NCBI GenBank assembly: GCA_038326325.1
Contig: JBBQJW010000006.1
Location: 98,684 to 162,683 of the forward strand
Direction: 5' to 3'
DNA: 64,000 nt
DNA from: UBA10324 sp038326325
Lineage (GTDB): Bacteria; Bacteroidota; Bacteroidia; Chitinophagales; UBA10324
Position numbers and translations under genes: made by a program. This document shows positions 26,001 to 34,880 of the stretch, piece by piece. Positions within the stretch are counted from its first letter, which is position 1. Each line of letters begins with the position of its first letter. The notes under the pieces are model-generated. The model did no database searches. It had not been told where the DNA came from and saw nothing but the letters and a program-made list of their open reading frames with translations.

Positions 26001-28409
26001 AACGGTCAAGTCTTTACTTCTTATGGAATCAATTCAAATGGATTTATTTGGTTCGGATCGGGAACACCCAACACTAATTCTTACTCACCAATTGGAAATT
26101 TAACCGCAAGCGGGACAATTAGCGGAGTGCTTTGTCCGTTTGGAACCGATCTTATCGCGCATCAGCATACATCCTATAGCCCGGCTACTCCAAGCATAAG
26201 CGTAGGTGTAACAGGTACTACTCCCAATAGAATTTATACTGTTGAATGGAATGGTTTTTACAGTAAAACAATTTACAATACCGGAACAGATGGCGGATGT
26301 TACCCAACTGCTCTGTTCGGAATTTATTATAACGATGCCCATCGATTGGATTTTCAGATTAAACTATATGAAACAGGGGGTTCAAATTCAAGTCGCATTG
26401 AATTTGTTTATCGAGATCAGAATCCTGTTTGTATAAATACCGGATATCCCTATCAGATTGGAATAAGAGGTTCTTCTGCTGCTGATTATTTAACACGAGC
26501 AAATTCAGGAAGTCTGACTCCTTCTTCTTCAACAAATGGCGGAGCAGCAACTACTACTAATGCTTTTGGAAGCGCTAATTATATTAATGGAAGCGTCGGA
26601 ATCAGGTTTACACCAAATATTTTAACTCCTGCTTTGACACCAACACCTACCGCAACAAATACTTGCCCTGCTGTAACAGTTTTGTTAACAGGAAGTGTTA
26701 CAGTGCCTGCTTCGCCAGCCTTTCAATGGTACTTAAATAATATTGCGATTTCAGGAGCCACAAATTCAACTTATTCTGCTCCTGTAAGCGGTACTTATGT
26801 AATGGTTGCATCAAATGCAGGATGCGGAAGAGTTTCTAATTCAACTGTAGCTACAATAATTTCCTGTTGTGCCACTACTGGTTTATGGACCGGAACTATA
26901 AGTACTGACTGGAATACGGCAGGTAATTGGTGTGGAGGTATTCCGACTGCTACTACTGATGTTGTAATAAATTCAGGAACGCCGAATGATCCATTGATAA
27001 ATACAGGAGCAGTGGCAACTTGTAATAATTTATCAATTGGCGCAGGCGCATCCTTGTCAATAGCAGCGAATACCTTAAATATGAAGGGAAATTTAACAAT
27101 TACTCCAACCGGGTTTTATGTGCATTATGGTGGAACACTTGAATTAAATGGAACAACTCCACAGAGTATTCCTGATATTTCCTGCTACAATCTAAAAATA
27201 AATAATTCAGCAGGAGTTGTTATAACCGGAGATGTAACTGTTACAAATGTTTTGAATCTGTTCAATGGAAAAATAAGTACAGGTGGAAGCATTATCACAA
27301 TTAGTAATTCATCATCAAATGCTGTTATAAACTTTAATAATACCAACTATATAGATGGGAGATTAATTCGGTATATAAATAATGGTGTTTTTGATTTTCC
27401 AATTGGCGATGCAGTAAATTATGAATTAGCGACTGTAACAGTTAATAATTTAGCACCTGTATTATATTTATTGGGAGAATATTTTTCCAATAATTCGGGA
27501 TGTACTGATATACCAAATGTAGCAGGAGGACCTTATGTGAATGGAACTCCTTTAACCACTTTGTTAAACGCAGGTTTCTGGACAATTACGCCTGATGGTC
27601 AACCCACAACTGGCACCTATAATATTCAAATCAATGAAAGAGGTTATACCAATACACCTCCCGGTCCTTCTTATTGTGCTGTTATTAAGAGAGATGATTG
27701 TATTAGTTTATGGCATTCGTTAGGAGTACATACAAATGCAACACAAAGCATTTCTGGCGGAACTGTTACAGCAGTAAGAACCGGATTAACTTCTTTCTCT
27801 GATTTCGGAGTTGGGTTTAGCGGAAGCGTTTTGCCTATTCAATTAATTTCATTCACTGCAACAAAGTGTACAAAGGATTTGGATGCTTTGCTTCAATGGA
27901 CTACTGCTTCAGAGTTAAATAATGATCATTTTGAATTGGAAGTTGCCACAACAACAAATCCGAGCAGCGAATTTGCGTTTAAGAAAATAGGTCAGGTTGG
28001 CGGACATGGAACTTCTCAAACTGCAAACGATTATAATTTTATTGATCGTGAACCAAATAAATCAGGAGTGCGATACTATCGGTTAAAGCAGGTAGATGCT
28101 GATGGCAATTTCAATTATTCAAATGTGATTTCGCTTTCATTTTCTTCTTCAGGAATTGTTTTAACAGAATTATATCCGAACCCGACTGATAATCTAACGA
28201 ATTTTAACCTCCAGGTTTCCAACGAAACAATTGCTAAAATTTCATTTACCAATATTCTTGGAAAGGAAGAGTTGGCTTACAATCAGGAATTAAAAGTTGG
28301 AGAGAACCAGATTTCAGTTGATGTTTCTCAGTTTGCTCAGGGATTTTATTTCCTCAACATTACCGGAGGAAATGGAATAACCATCCATAAAAAATTCGAG
28401 AAGTATTAA
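23022..28409 (+). CDS. Large T9SS surface protein with duplicated beta domains and GEVED domain
   Basis: 1795-residue secreted protein, possibly an adhesin. I start it at the ATG at 23022, which gives a signal-type hydrophobic segment (FKIISRNIFLFLLIIIGMQRNSVAQ); an upstream in-frame ATG adds 25 charged residues. A beta domain (GFTFAFNCNNYTTVGLSTNGF) is repeated about 950 residues later (GFNFEYNGQVFTSYGINSNGF), so the protein contains an internal duplication. Between them are Fn3-like segments and a GEVED domain (IDYDHSGTFGG ... GEVEDYRVTIS). The end is a type A sorting domain (LYPNPTDNLTNF ... IHKKFEKY). Rich in Thr/Ser/Gly. It holds about 16 TGTWACA motifs, the densest run in the window. 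Confidence 0.85.
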   Translation: MKKIYNFITPYGFKIISRNIFLFLLIIIGMQRNSVAQLSTKYTFVYNGTTTYASIGGTTVTAAVGTDAVFTAIPIGFTFAFNCNNYTTVGLSTNGFLWFGSGTCSATQYAPLSSQTGETGAVDGIISLWGVNVTSGNPLRYITSGSSPNRIFTVEWKNIGPSTGGLDCEIKLYETSNQVELIYWDNSYFLGGTATGQTGMRGNVLSDFVNRKATGGGANNWCSSAAGTLNTDVSTINATTSCNYATSASSQQITFRYTYSSATCCTQPGSNATSFGYANLVPASGTGTVGFTRGTGDGGVIMIIKDGSAPTGPSNGTAYIPANASAVYGSGTALGGGYLIFVENGSGSGLRTVNLTGLTTGHSYYFAVYEYNATATCYFATALSGGFCYGPPLATTVTPSPTTVCLGTSTTLSLTGLSAGGFYTYQWQYSATNGSGYATASGTSTNSTYGTPTTLPSDPSYYVSQVTCPNTGDVTQSSQGTVNLTSFLSCYCSSGIFAAAATATRGIVNVTLVGNSVTINNTTAANTTSPYYTLYSSPVADLSALSSYSLQVKVGTQAANNYGTAWIDYDHSGTFGGYNISGTATSGGNYNSTGTVERIGSFGPANASVITTLAFTVPGSSLSGTTGMRVLYRYNSSAATVDACGPVSGAATTGGAGEVEDYRVTISTCTPPTTQAINASTSSVTTTTGTISWIPGNGTGGDIVVLSQGSAVNSNPVQGNVYTPNTAFGGGTQIGTGNYVMSQGVTGTVNITGLILNTTYYYAIYTFSSGALCYKTPALTGSFTTLNGAMTYVSSTTNQQTGNVSQGVSNQAIVQLQVVMGSGTSPALSLTSLTFNTNGTTNISGDVTAARIWYTGNSSSYATSTQFGTTVTVFPGGSTAIPVTGSQTLLPGTNYFWVAYDINIAATIANVVDAECPTITIVTPQTPTVTAPAGSRPIVALAGIACAYTGSNQTIALSTIVGVGGTTTIASGTSIDDNNYSSQSFPAGFNFEYNGQVFTSYGINSNGFIWFGSGTPNTNSYSPIGNLTASGTISGVLCPFGTDLIAHQHTSYSPATPSISVGVTGTTPNRIYTVEWNGFYSKTIYNTGTDGGCYPTALFGIYYNDAHRLDFQIKLYETGGSNSSRIEFVYRDQNPVCINTGYPYQIGIRGSSAADYLTRANSGSLTPSSSTNGGAATTTNAFGSANYINGSVGIRFTPNILTPALTPTPTATNTCPAVTVLLTGSVTVPASPAFQWYLNNIAISGATNSTYSAPVSGTYVMVASNAGCGRVSNSTVATIISCCATTGLWTGTISTDWNTAGNWCGGIPTATTDVVINSGTPNDPLINTGAVATCNNLSIGAGASLSIAANTLNMKGNLTITPTGFYVHYGGTLELNGTTPQSIPDISCYNLKINNSAGVVITGDVTVTNVLNLFNGKISTGGSIITISNSSSNAVINFNNTNYIDGRLIRYINNGVFDFPIGDAVNYELATVTVNNLAPVLYLLGEYFSNNSGCTDIPNVAGGPYVNGTPLTTLLNAGFWTITPDGQPTTGTYNIQINERGYTNTPPGPSYCAVIKRDDCISLWHSLGVHTNATQSISGGTVTAVRTGLTSFSDFGVGFSGSVLPIQLISFTATKCTKDLDALLQWTTASELNNDHFELEVATTTNPSSEFAFKKIGQVGGHGTSQTANDYNFIDREPNKSGVRYYRLKQVDADGNFNYSNVISLSFSSSGIVLTELYPNPTDNLTNFNLQVSNETIAKISFTNILGKEELAYNQELKVGENQISVDVSQFAQGFYFLNITGGNGITIHKKFEKY

Positions 28410-28434
28410 TTGTAGCTTTCATGAAAACAAAAAT

Positions 28435-28467
28435 CCCTTCAGGTGTAACAGTCTGAAGGGGCTTTTG
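28435..28467. terminator. Bidirectional terminator with a TGTAACA loop
   Basis: CCCTTCAG (28435-28442) pairs with CTGAAGGG (28453-28460), with T runs on the plus strand and A runs on the left that serve the minus strand. It separates the convergent large T9SS gene and the DUF6340-type gene. The loop consists of G-TGTAACA-GT, an instance of the overrepresented motif. Confidence 0.82.
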
Positions 28468-29442
28468 TTATTGTGGCAAGTGATTCAACACATATAAATA
28501 ATTCCGCGCCTTGCGCACTTTATAATCTGTGTAAGCCTGTTGCGCCCAGCTTTTTGCTAAATCAATTTTACCTGTTACCTCACAACCCAGCGCCATATTG
28601 TAACAAGCTCTTCCTGCTACTTTGCTGTTAACCGATTTCGAAAGCGCATTCCATTTTTCCATTGCACCAGTCCAGTCGTTAGTTGTTGCTTTTCTCCAGG
28701 CAACTTTCATCTGGTCGTTTCCCCTTTTAAAAATTACTCTGTCCTGCCGCACAACTATTGGTAAATATTTTCTTGCTGAATTATCACCAATGTAATTTCC
28801 GGTATTTCTTACCGCTGAAGTCGGAACAGTGGAAACCGGAGAAACTGTTACAGACTGCTGCAATTGATCGCTATACTGATCTATCACCGACATGCTAAGT
28901 GTATCATACAACCGCCATGAATATGTTACACTGTAATTTATTTGTTTCGGCGCAATGTATCCGCCTGCAATCATATTCACTCCACTGAAAAGAGTGCTGA
29001 TTAAATTATCGGAATTAGTATCAAATGTTTCGAGCACCATCAACGCATCGCAATTGTTTTTTCGGCAAAGTGTTTTTATTGTTTCCCATGTCAGTGGTTC
29101 AGGCGAATGAATATTGATTTTGTTTCTCGAAAGAAAATGACTCACAGGAATAAACGCATGAGGCGAAGTGTAACGGTTCATTTCTTCAACAAATGCATTC
29201 AAACATTCTTCAGTACCGATTAAATCTCCGGCAATGGCTTCTCCTGTTAAAATAGATTCAATAGCATTGTTATTTTTCTTTGAGCTGTCAACTTTTGTCC
29301 GGTTATAAAGCGCAATATTTTTTATATTATCGGGCAACGAAAAATGCGGAGGGTAAGTAACTTTCACACTCATTTGCGTGGTAGCACACGATTGAACAAG
29401 TATCACAAATGAAAATAAAATGAGCGGTAAAAGATTTTTCAT
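28468..29442 (-). CDS. DUF6340-type lipoprotein
   Basis: 324-residue lipoprotein of unknown function. Signal peptide MKNLLPLILFSFVILVQSC with the lipobox cysteine followed by ATTQMSVKVTYP, the N-terminal pattern of DUF6340 proteins (IKNIALYNRTKVD; CDALMVLETFDTN). The C-terminal third (about 235-320) resembles TPR helices (WRKATTNDWTGAMEKW, RACYNMALGCEVTG, AKSWAQQAY). The ATG at 29442 is preferred over one seven codons upstream because it gives a compact signal peptide. A decayed copy of its last 20 codons lies beside ftsZ at 18362-18421. Confidence 0.8.
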   Translation of the reverse strand: MKNLLPLILFSFVILVQSCATTQMSVKVTYPPHFSLPDNIKNIALYNRTKVDSSKKNNNAIESILTGEAIAGDLIGTEECLNAFVEEMNRYTSPHAFIPVSHFLSRNKINIHSPEPLTWETIKTLCRKNNCDALMVLETFDTNSDNLISTLFSGVNMIAGGYIAPKQINYSVTYSWRLYDTLSMSVIDQYSDQLQQSVTVSPVSTVPTSAVRNTGNYIGDNSARKYLPIVVRQDRVIFKRGNDQMKVAWRKATTNDWTGAMEKWNALSKSVNSKVAGRACYNMALGCEVTGKIDLAKSWAQQAYTDYKVRKARNYLYVLNHLPQ

Positions 29443-29494
29443 ACTAAAAAATTTACCACTCATTCTAAAAATAATGCCAATGAATTTTATTTCC

Positions 29495-30433
29495 TTAATA
29501 ACTGAGAATTACGGTTGAAGTAGTTCCGCTCGAACCTGTCCAGCTTACTTTATAACCATATGCGCAGGCAAGCGTGGTCGCATTTCCTTGCTGATCTACA
29601 CCAAGAGTCAATGTAAAATCACCAACGCTTAAATGATGAACCAATTTACCGCTGTTTGGTCTCCATAATCCGCAATATGAATTTGAAACAATCGCTGTAT
29701 TGTAATAAGTAGTGAAATCCATTGCGTAACGGTTTTTCCCCCATGAATCAACAGTAGCGAATCCATTTAAAGTTGTATCACCATTTGCAGTAAAAGTTAC
29801 TTTACTATCGGCTAACGAATATGCCCATTCAGTAGTGCGGGCACTGTTCCATGTTGCTGAATCACCGGCGTCAAATTTTACATGAATATTAAATGCACTC
29901 TCACGATATTTTAAAGTGCTGCTGCCAAGTAAGAAGGTGAGCCAGTTATTTCCATTGAGGTTTTTCAAAGTTTTCAAACCATTAAACATGATTGATTTGT
30001 TATCCGACAAGCGCACTATTTTATAATTGATGTAGGTTAGTTTCAAAACAGCACCTACATCACTCCATAAATTTCCGGATATGAGTTCAACTTTTATCAC
30101 CCCTGAACGCGTACACGAAGGACTGAAGCAAGGTGTAACACCATCAAAATTGAAAAACAAAATGTGCTGGGCAATTTGTGAGGAGTCAATTGTAACACCA
30201 CACATTGGGCTTGAATAAGTTTCTTCCGCTCTTCCGAACGAAGGAATATCTCCTAACGCGCCATTGATATCCTGATCAGCTCTGTCTGATTCTGCCTTGT
30301 AATTATTTGCATCAGTATTAAACTGTTCAACCTGAGGGTCGAGCGCATCCTTCTTGTTGTCTTTTTTGCAAGATGTAAAAACACCTGCAATCATTAAACT
30401 AATGAGTAAGAGAGAAGCTAATTTCCTGTTCAT
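29495..30433 (-). CDS. Hypothetical lipoprotein
   Basis: 312 residues, function not recognised. Signal peptide MNRKLASLLLISLMIAGVFTSC with lipobox, then a Lys/Asp-rich spacer (KKDNKKDALDPQ). The rest looks beta-rich with scattered cysteines (PMCGVTID, CFSPSCTRSG, SYCGLWRPNSG, LACAYGYKV). Proteins of this type are common, poorly described lipoproteins in Chitinophagales. Same strand as the DUF6340-type gene, 53 bp apart, so the two may be co-transcribed. Confidence 0.75.
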   Translation of the reverse strand: MNRKLASLLLISLMIAGVFTSCKKDNKKDALDPQVEQFNTDANNYKAESDRADQDINGALGDIPSFGRAEETYSSPMCGVTIDSSQIAQHILFFNFDGVTPCFSPSCTRSGVIKVELISGNLWSDVGAVLKLTYINYKIVRLSDNKSIMFNGLKTLKNLNGNNWLTFLLGSSTLKYRESAFNIHVKFDAGDSATWNSARTTEWAYSLADSKVTFTANGDTTLNGFATVDSWGKNRYAMDFTTYYNTAIVSNSYCGLWRPNSGKLVHHLSVGDFTLTLGVDQQGNATTLACAYGYKVSWTGSSGTTSTVILSY

Positions 30434-30573
30434 GTATTAATTTTTTTAATGGTTTTCAAAAATAAGTTTAAACTTCTTTCATTGCTAAACGAATTCGCAA
30501 ACATTCTATTGTTGTGAAGTCTTCATTACAAGACTTTCGATTCGTAATTAATATTGTTGTACATAAACTAAAA

Positions 30574-31419
30574 ATGAAATTCATCGCTGATTCTGGCTCT
30601 ACGAAAACCACTTGGGTGCTGATTGATAATAATAATCAGCAGAAACAATTTTCAACCGAAGGTTACAATCCTTTCTTTATAAAAACTCCCGCGATAGTTG
30701 AATCGTTGAGAAAAAATCTGTTACACCTGATTCAACCGAATGATATTTCTGAAATTCATTTTTATGGCTCAGGAGTTTCGAATGCTGAGAATGTGAAGGC
30801 TATCAGCGATGCATTTGCTGTTTGTTTTCCAAAATCAAAAAATTTTATTGAGCACGATTTGCTTGCTGCTTGTCGCGCGTTGCTCGGGAGTGAAAAAGGT
30901 TTCGCTGCAATACTCGGTACAGGAACCAACACCGCTATATATGATGGCAACGATGTAGAGTTGAATATTGATTCGCTCGGATATGCCTTGGGCGATGAAG
31001 GAAGCGGCTCTTATATCGGAAGATTAATATTGAGAAGTTATCTGCGCGATTTCATGCCGACGAAAATGGCGGAAGATTTTAGAAAGAAATTTTCTGTAAC
31101 GGATAAAAATGAAATCCTGAAAAATATTTATGACCAGCCATTGCCAAATCGTTTTCTCGCCAGCTATGCCTCGTTTATTGATAGCAACAATCATCCGTTT
31201 ATTCAGGACATCATTCACTCTGCCTTTCATGATTTCTTTGGAAATATTGTTTCTCACTATCCGCGATATACTGAATATTCATTTAACTGCGTCGGAAGTA
31301 TTGCCTTTCATCAAAAGGAAATTCTTCAACAAGTTGCAAATGAATTCGGAATGAAGACAGGGAAAATTATTCAATCACCGATTGATGAGTTAGTGAAGTT
31401 TCATCTTGGTAAAAAGTGA
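30574..31419 (+). CDS. BadF/BadG-type ATPase, probable N-acetylglucosamine kinase
   Basis: 281-residue ASKHA-fold kinase. The ATG at 30574 opens directly with phosphate-1 motif FIADSGSTKTTWVLID. Also visible are SEIHFYGSGVSN, HDLLAACRALLG, phosphate-2 region FAAILGTGTNTAIYDG and LGDEGSGSYIGRLILR, as in BadF-type GlcNAc kinases of Bacteroidota. Probably phosphorylates amino sugars recovered from the cell wall or the environment. It is transcribed divergently from the lipoprotein pair. Confidence 0.85.
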   Translation: MKFIADSGSTKTTWVLIDNNNQQKQFSTEGYNPFFIKTPAIVESLRKNLLHLIQPNDISEIHFYGSGVSNAENVKAISDAFAVCFPKSKNFIEHDLLAACRALLGSEKGFAAILGTGTNTAIYDGNDVELNIDSLGYALGDEGSGSYIGRLILRSYLRDFMPTKMAEDFRKKFSVTDKNEILKNIYDQPLPNRFLASYASFIDSNNHPFIQDIIHSAFHDFFGNIVSHYPRYTEYSFNCVGSIAFHQKEILQQVANEFGMKTGKIIQSPIDELVKFHLGKK

Positions 31420-31446
31420 AAAGGAGAGAGGTGAAATGTTTTTCTG

Positions 31447-32028
31447 TTACTTAATTAGTATATCATTTCCCTGAAAGTTGCTAAGTGCCTTCAATTGCGC
31501 ACGAACCGAATCTATCCACTGATTTTGTTTTGCTGAAATAATTCCGTGATTGGTTTCTTTATCGTAGCGATCCTGTTCCTTATTCATTTCCTCATTCACC
31601 TGATTATAAATTTTCTGAATAACAGCGCTGCTATTTTTCTCTTTCGAAAAATCTTTTTGAGAAAGTTGCTGTAACAGTTTTCGTTTATAAATTTCTGTAA
31701 TATCGAAATGCAATTGTTCGTGATTGAGCAAATTGATGGAAGTGTCTTTCAAAAATGAATGTTTGCAGAAGAAAATTGTAAAAAGAAAAAGATGAATTCC
31801 TTTTTCATCCTGTGTGAAATCTAAAGTAATGCCTGCATAAGTATTTCCCTGAAAAGAACCGTAGGGTTTTGATTTGAAATCAGAATATTTTAATGATGAA
31901 TTTTCTTTCCACTGAATTGTATCGGCTCCGAATTCTCTTCCTGAATTTTGAATTGTGTTTTGCGCAATCAAAAATTCTGAGCTAAAACAAAAAATTAGCA
32001 GGAGGAAAAACTGTATTCTGTTATTCAT
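31447..32028 (-). CDS. DUF922-like secreted putative zinc metalloprotease
   Basis: 193 residues from the ATG at 32028, which yields the signal peptide MNNRIQFFLLLIFCFSSEFLIAQ. The motif IQWKENSSLKYSDFKSKP followed by HEQLHFDITEIYKRK (HExxH with a downstream Glu) fits the DUF922 family, predicted zinc-dependent proteases. A C-terminal helical part (VNEEMNKEQDRYDKETNHG) carries the conserved Tyr-Asp..Thr..His-Gly pattern. Catalysis is inferred from the HExxH motif only. It is in line with the ABC importer but 31 bp downstream of it. Confidence 0.72.
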   Translation of the reverse strand: MNNRIQFFLLLIFCFSSEFLIAQNTIQNSGREFGADTIQWKENSSLKYSDFKSKPYGSFQGNTYAGITLDFTQDEKGIHLFLFTIFFCKHSFLKDTSINLLNHEQLHFDITEIYKRKLLQQLSQKDFSKEKNSSAVIQKIYNQVNEEMNKEQDRYDKETNHGIISAKQNQWIDSVRAQLKALSNFQGNDILIK

Positions 32029-32059
32029 TGTCAAATCATCAAATTTCCAAATCATCAAA

Positions 32060-33337
32060 TCAATTTTTTCTCTTGCTCGCCACATCAACATACACAGCAA
32101 GAATCAGCACCGTTCCCTTGATGATGTTTTGATAGAATGGTTCTATGTTCAGTATGCTCATGCCGCTGTCGAGGGAAGCCATGATAAGCGCGCCAACGAT
32201 GGCTCCGAAAATTGTTCCTCGTCCTCCCATTAAGCTTGTGCCGCCAATTACACACGCCGCAATTGCATATAATTCATAACCTCCTGCCGCATCGGGTGCG
32301 GCACTGCCGAGTCTTGCGGTGTAAACAATTCCAGCAATTGCACTGAGCAATCCGCACAGGCCAAACACAAGCATGGTATTGAGTTTAATATTTATTCCGC
32401 TTAGATATGCTGCTTCAGCATTTCCTCCGATTGCGAAAATTCTTCTGCCAAAGACTGTTCGTGTTGAAATAAAATTTACAACAAGCGCGAGTGCCGCCAG
32501 AATGATAACCGCAACGGGAATCGCTTTATCATCTGTTTGTGTTACACCATTTACATTTTCATTAGAAGAATGATTCACAGAAAAATATTCAGGCTGCTGT
32601 GCAAGTGGAGAGTTTTCAGGAACATGAATTGGGGTCGTGATAGGAAGTTTTTCTACAGTGGAATTGTTTTGAGTGAAAACCAAGAGAAAAAAAATAAGTA
32701 GCGCAGCGAGTGAAATAATTCGCGCTGCAAAAAAAGTAACAGAAGAAACTTTTAGTCCGAATTCTTTTTGTGTTTTTCTTTTTCTCAACTCTGTGATTGC
32801 AAACAGAAGAATGAATGCAACAAAAACATAAATGCTAACCTGCCTGCTAAGAAATCCACTTCCGAAAATCTGGAAGTCGTTGCTGACGGAAATAGTTTCG
32901 CCTTTCATTAGCGCCATAATGCTTCCACGAAAAATGAGTAATCCTCCAAGTGTTACAATGAATGCTGGAATGCGCAGATAGGCAGTGAGTGCGCCTTGTG
33001 TGCATCCTGCAATGAATCCAATAAGCAATGTGAGTGCAATTGCTGCATACAAATTCATTCCCTGCTTCATAAAAAAGATGGAAGCAATGCCGCCGAAAAA
33101 ACCAACTAAACTGCCAACTGATAAATCAATGTTGCCACTCACAATCACGAGCAACATTCCGATGGCGAGTATGCCGACAATCGAACTCTGACGAACTAAG
33201 TTGGTGATGTTCGCTGCTGAAAGAAAAATTCCATCAGTTGCAATGTGAAAGAAAATACAAATTGCCAGCAGCGCGAACACCATTACAAGTGCGCGGAGAT
33301 TATTAGAATTAAGCTCAAGAATTATTTTTGTATTCAT
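32060..33337 (-). CDS. xylH: Sugar ABC transporter permease (XylH-like)
   Basis: 425-residue inner-membrane permease of the ribose/xylose (CUT2) class, with about ten hydrophobic segments. Family motifs: VVSGNIDLSVGSLVGF near residue 65, GALTAYLRIPAFIVTLGGL, RTVFGRRIFAIGGNAEAAYLSGI and AACVIGGTSLMGGRGTIFGAIVGALIM. An unusual hydrophilic insert (about residues 225-270, with VEKLPITTPIHVPENS) falls between transmembrane segments, as in XylH rather than RbsC. Follows the ATPase gene by 10 bp. Confidence 0.88.
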   Translation of the reverse strand: MNTKIILELNSNNLRALVMVFALLAICIFFHIATDGIFLSAANITNLVRQSSIVGILAIGMLLVIVSGNIDLSVGSLVGFFGGIASIFFMKQGMNLYAAIALTLLIGFIAGCTQGALTAYLRIPAFIVTLGGLLIFRGSIMALMKGETISVSNDFQIFGSGFLSRQVSIYVFVAFILLFAITELRKRKTQKEFGLKVSSVTFFAARIISLAALLIFFLLVFTQNNSTVEKLPITTPIHVPENSPLAQQPEYFSVNHSSNENVNGVTQTDDKAIPVAVIILAALALVVNFISTRTVFGRRIFAIGGNAEAAYLSGINIKLNTMLVFGLCGLLSAIAGIVYTARLGSAAPDAAGGYELYAIAACVIGGTSLMGGRGTIFGAIVGALIMASLDSGMSILNIEPFYQNIIKGTVLILAVYVDVASKRKN

Positions 33338-33347
33338 CTTTAAATTT

Positions 33348-34880
33348 TCAAATCAGTATTTCTCCAGTTGCCGCCATCATAATTTCTTCCTGTGTTACAC
33401 TTGAAGAAAACTCTCCAGTAATTTTTCCTTCGTGCATTACCGCGATGCGATTGCTCATTCCTATCACCTCCGATAAGTCGCTCGAGACCATTATGATTGC
33501 CATTCCTTGTCTCACCAACTGATTCATGAGTTCATAAATTTCTGCTCGTGCACCCACATCAATTCCGCGCGTGGGTTCGTCGAGCAAAAGCAGTTTCGGA
33601 TTTACAAGCAAACATTTTCCAATCACCACTTTCTGTTGATTGCCACCTGAGAGATGCTGCACTTCTGTTTCACTCGAATTGGTTTTTACTGAAAGCTGTT
33701 GAATCATTTCCAATGTTCGTTTCATTTCTTTTCCTCCTGAAAGAATTCCCGCAGAGGAAATATTTTTCATTGTAGAAAGATTGAGATTGAAACGAATGCT
33801 TTGCGGAAGGATTAATCCTAATCGTTTGCGGTCTTCGCTCACTAATGCAATTCCGTTTGCCAATGCTTCAGAGGTAGAATTGAATTTTACTTTCTTGTTA
33901 TGAAAAAATATTTCCCCGGTTTGTTTAGCATTTGATGCTCCGATAATTCCCATTAACAATTCTGTTCTGCCACTTCCCATTAATCCGGCGATTCCGAGAA
34001 TTTCTCCTGAATGAACTTTCAGGTTTACAGAATCAATTTTCTTTTTCGATAATGAATCATAAAGAGAGAAGTCTTTTAATTCTAAAATTATTTCTCCGAT
34101 TTCTGATTCTGATTTCGGATAGAGTTCAGTGATTTCTCTTCCCACCATTAACTGAATTAATTCTTTTTCAGAAATTGAATCATTGCCATTGTTGGTCACC
34201 TGACCAACAACTCTGGTCGCTATAAATTTTCCATCACGCAAAACTGTCACTCGATTGCAAAGTGATTTTATTTCCTTCAACCGGTGACTTATATAAATAA
34301 CTGTTACACCATCAGATTGCAACTGTCTAAGTAAGCCAAATAATTTTTCGGTTTCGGTTTCAGTTAATGCGGTTGTTGGTTCATCAAGAATTAAGAGTTG
34401 TGCTTTTTTATTCAATGCCTTTGCAATTTCAACTAATTGTTGTTCTCCAATTCCCAGTTCGCTCACTTCCGTTTCAAGAGAAATTGATAACCCAACCTGC
34501 ACTAACAATTTTTTTGTCGCGGAATGAATCTGATGTCGTTGAATAATTCCAAAGCTCGAAATTTCATTTCCGAGAAAAATATTTTCAGCAACTGTCATAT
34601 TTTTTACCAATGAAAGCTCCTGATGAATCACGGCAACTCCGCTTACTTCCGCATCACGGATATTTCTGAAATGAATTTCCTTTCCTTCCAGAAAAAAACT
34701 TCCTTCATAATTTCCAGATGAATAAACTCCACTCAGGATTTTAATGAGTGTCGATTTTCCCGCACCGTTTTCTCCGCACACGGCATGAATTTCTCCTTTT
34801 GAAATTCCAAATGAAATTTCTTTCAGTGCATACACACCACCAAACTCTTTACTGATATTTTTTATTTCAAGAAAATTCAT
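33348..34880 (-). CDS. xylG: Sugar ABC transporter ATP-binding protein (XylG-like)
   Basis: 510 residues with two ABC domains, typical of ribose/xylose importers. The N-terminal domain has Walker A GENGAGKST (about 35-43), signature LGIGEQQLVEIAKAL and Walker B LLILDEPTTAL. The C-terminal domain has the degenerate Walker A GLMGSGRTE, signature LSGGNQQKVVIGKCL and LLLLDEPTRGIDVGA. Its ATG overlaps the stop of the binding-protein gene (ATGA), so translation is coupled. Energises uptake through the XylH-like permease. Confidence 0.92.
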   Translation of the reverse strand: MNFLEIKNISKEFGGVYALKEISFGISKGEIHAVCGENGAGKSTLIKILSGVYSSGNYEGSFFLEGKEIHFRNIRDAEVSGVAVIHQELSLVKNMTVAENIFLGNEISSFGIIQRHQIHSATKKLLVQVGLSISLETEVSELGIGEQQLVEIAKALNKKAQLLILDEPTTALTETETEKLFGLLRQLQSDGVTVIYISHRLKEIKSLCNRVTVLRDGKFIATRVVGQVTNNGNDSISEKELIQLMVGREITELYPKSESEIGEIILELKDFSLYDSLSKKKIDSVNLKVHSGEILGIAGLMGSGRTELLMGIIGASNAKQTGEIFFHNKKVKFNSTSEALANGIALVSEDRKRLGLILPQSIRFNLNLSTMKNISSAGILSGGKEMKRTLEMIQQLSVKTNSSETEVQHLSGGNQQKVVIGKCLLVNPKLLLLDEPTRGIDVGARAEIYELMNQLVRQGMAIIMVSSDLSEVIGMSNRIAVMHEGKITGEFSSSVTQEEIMMAATGEILI

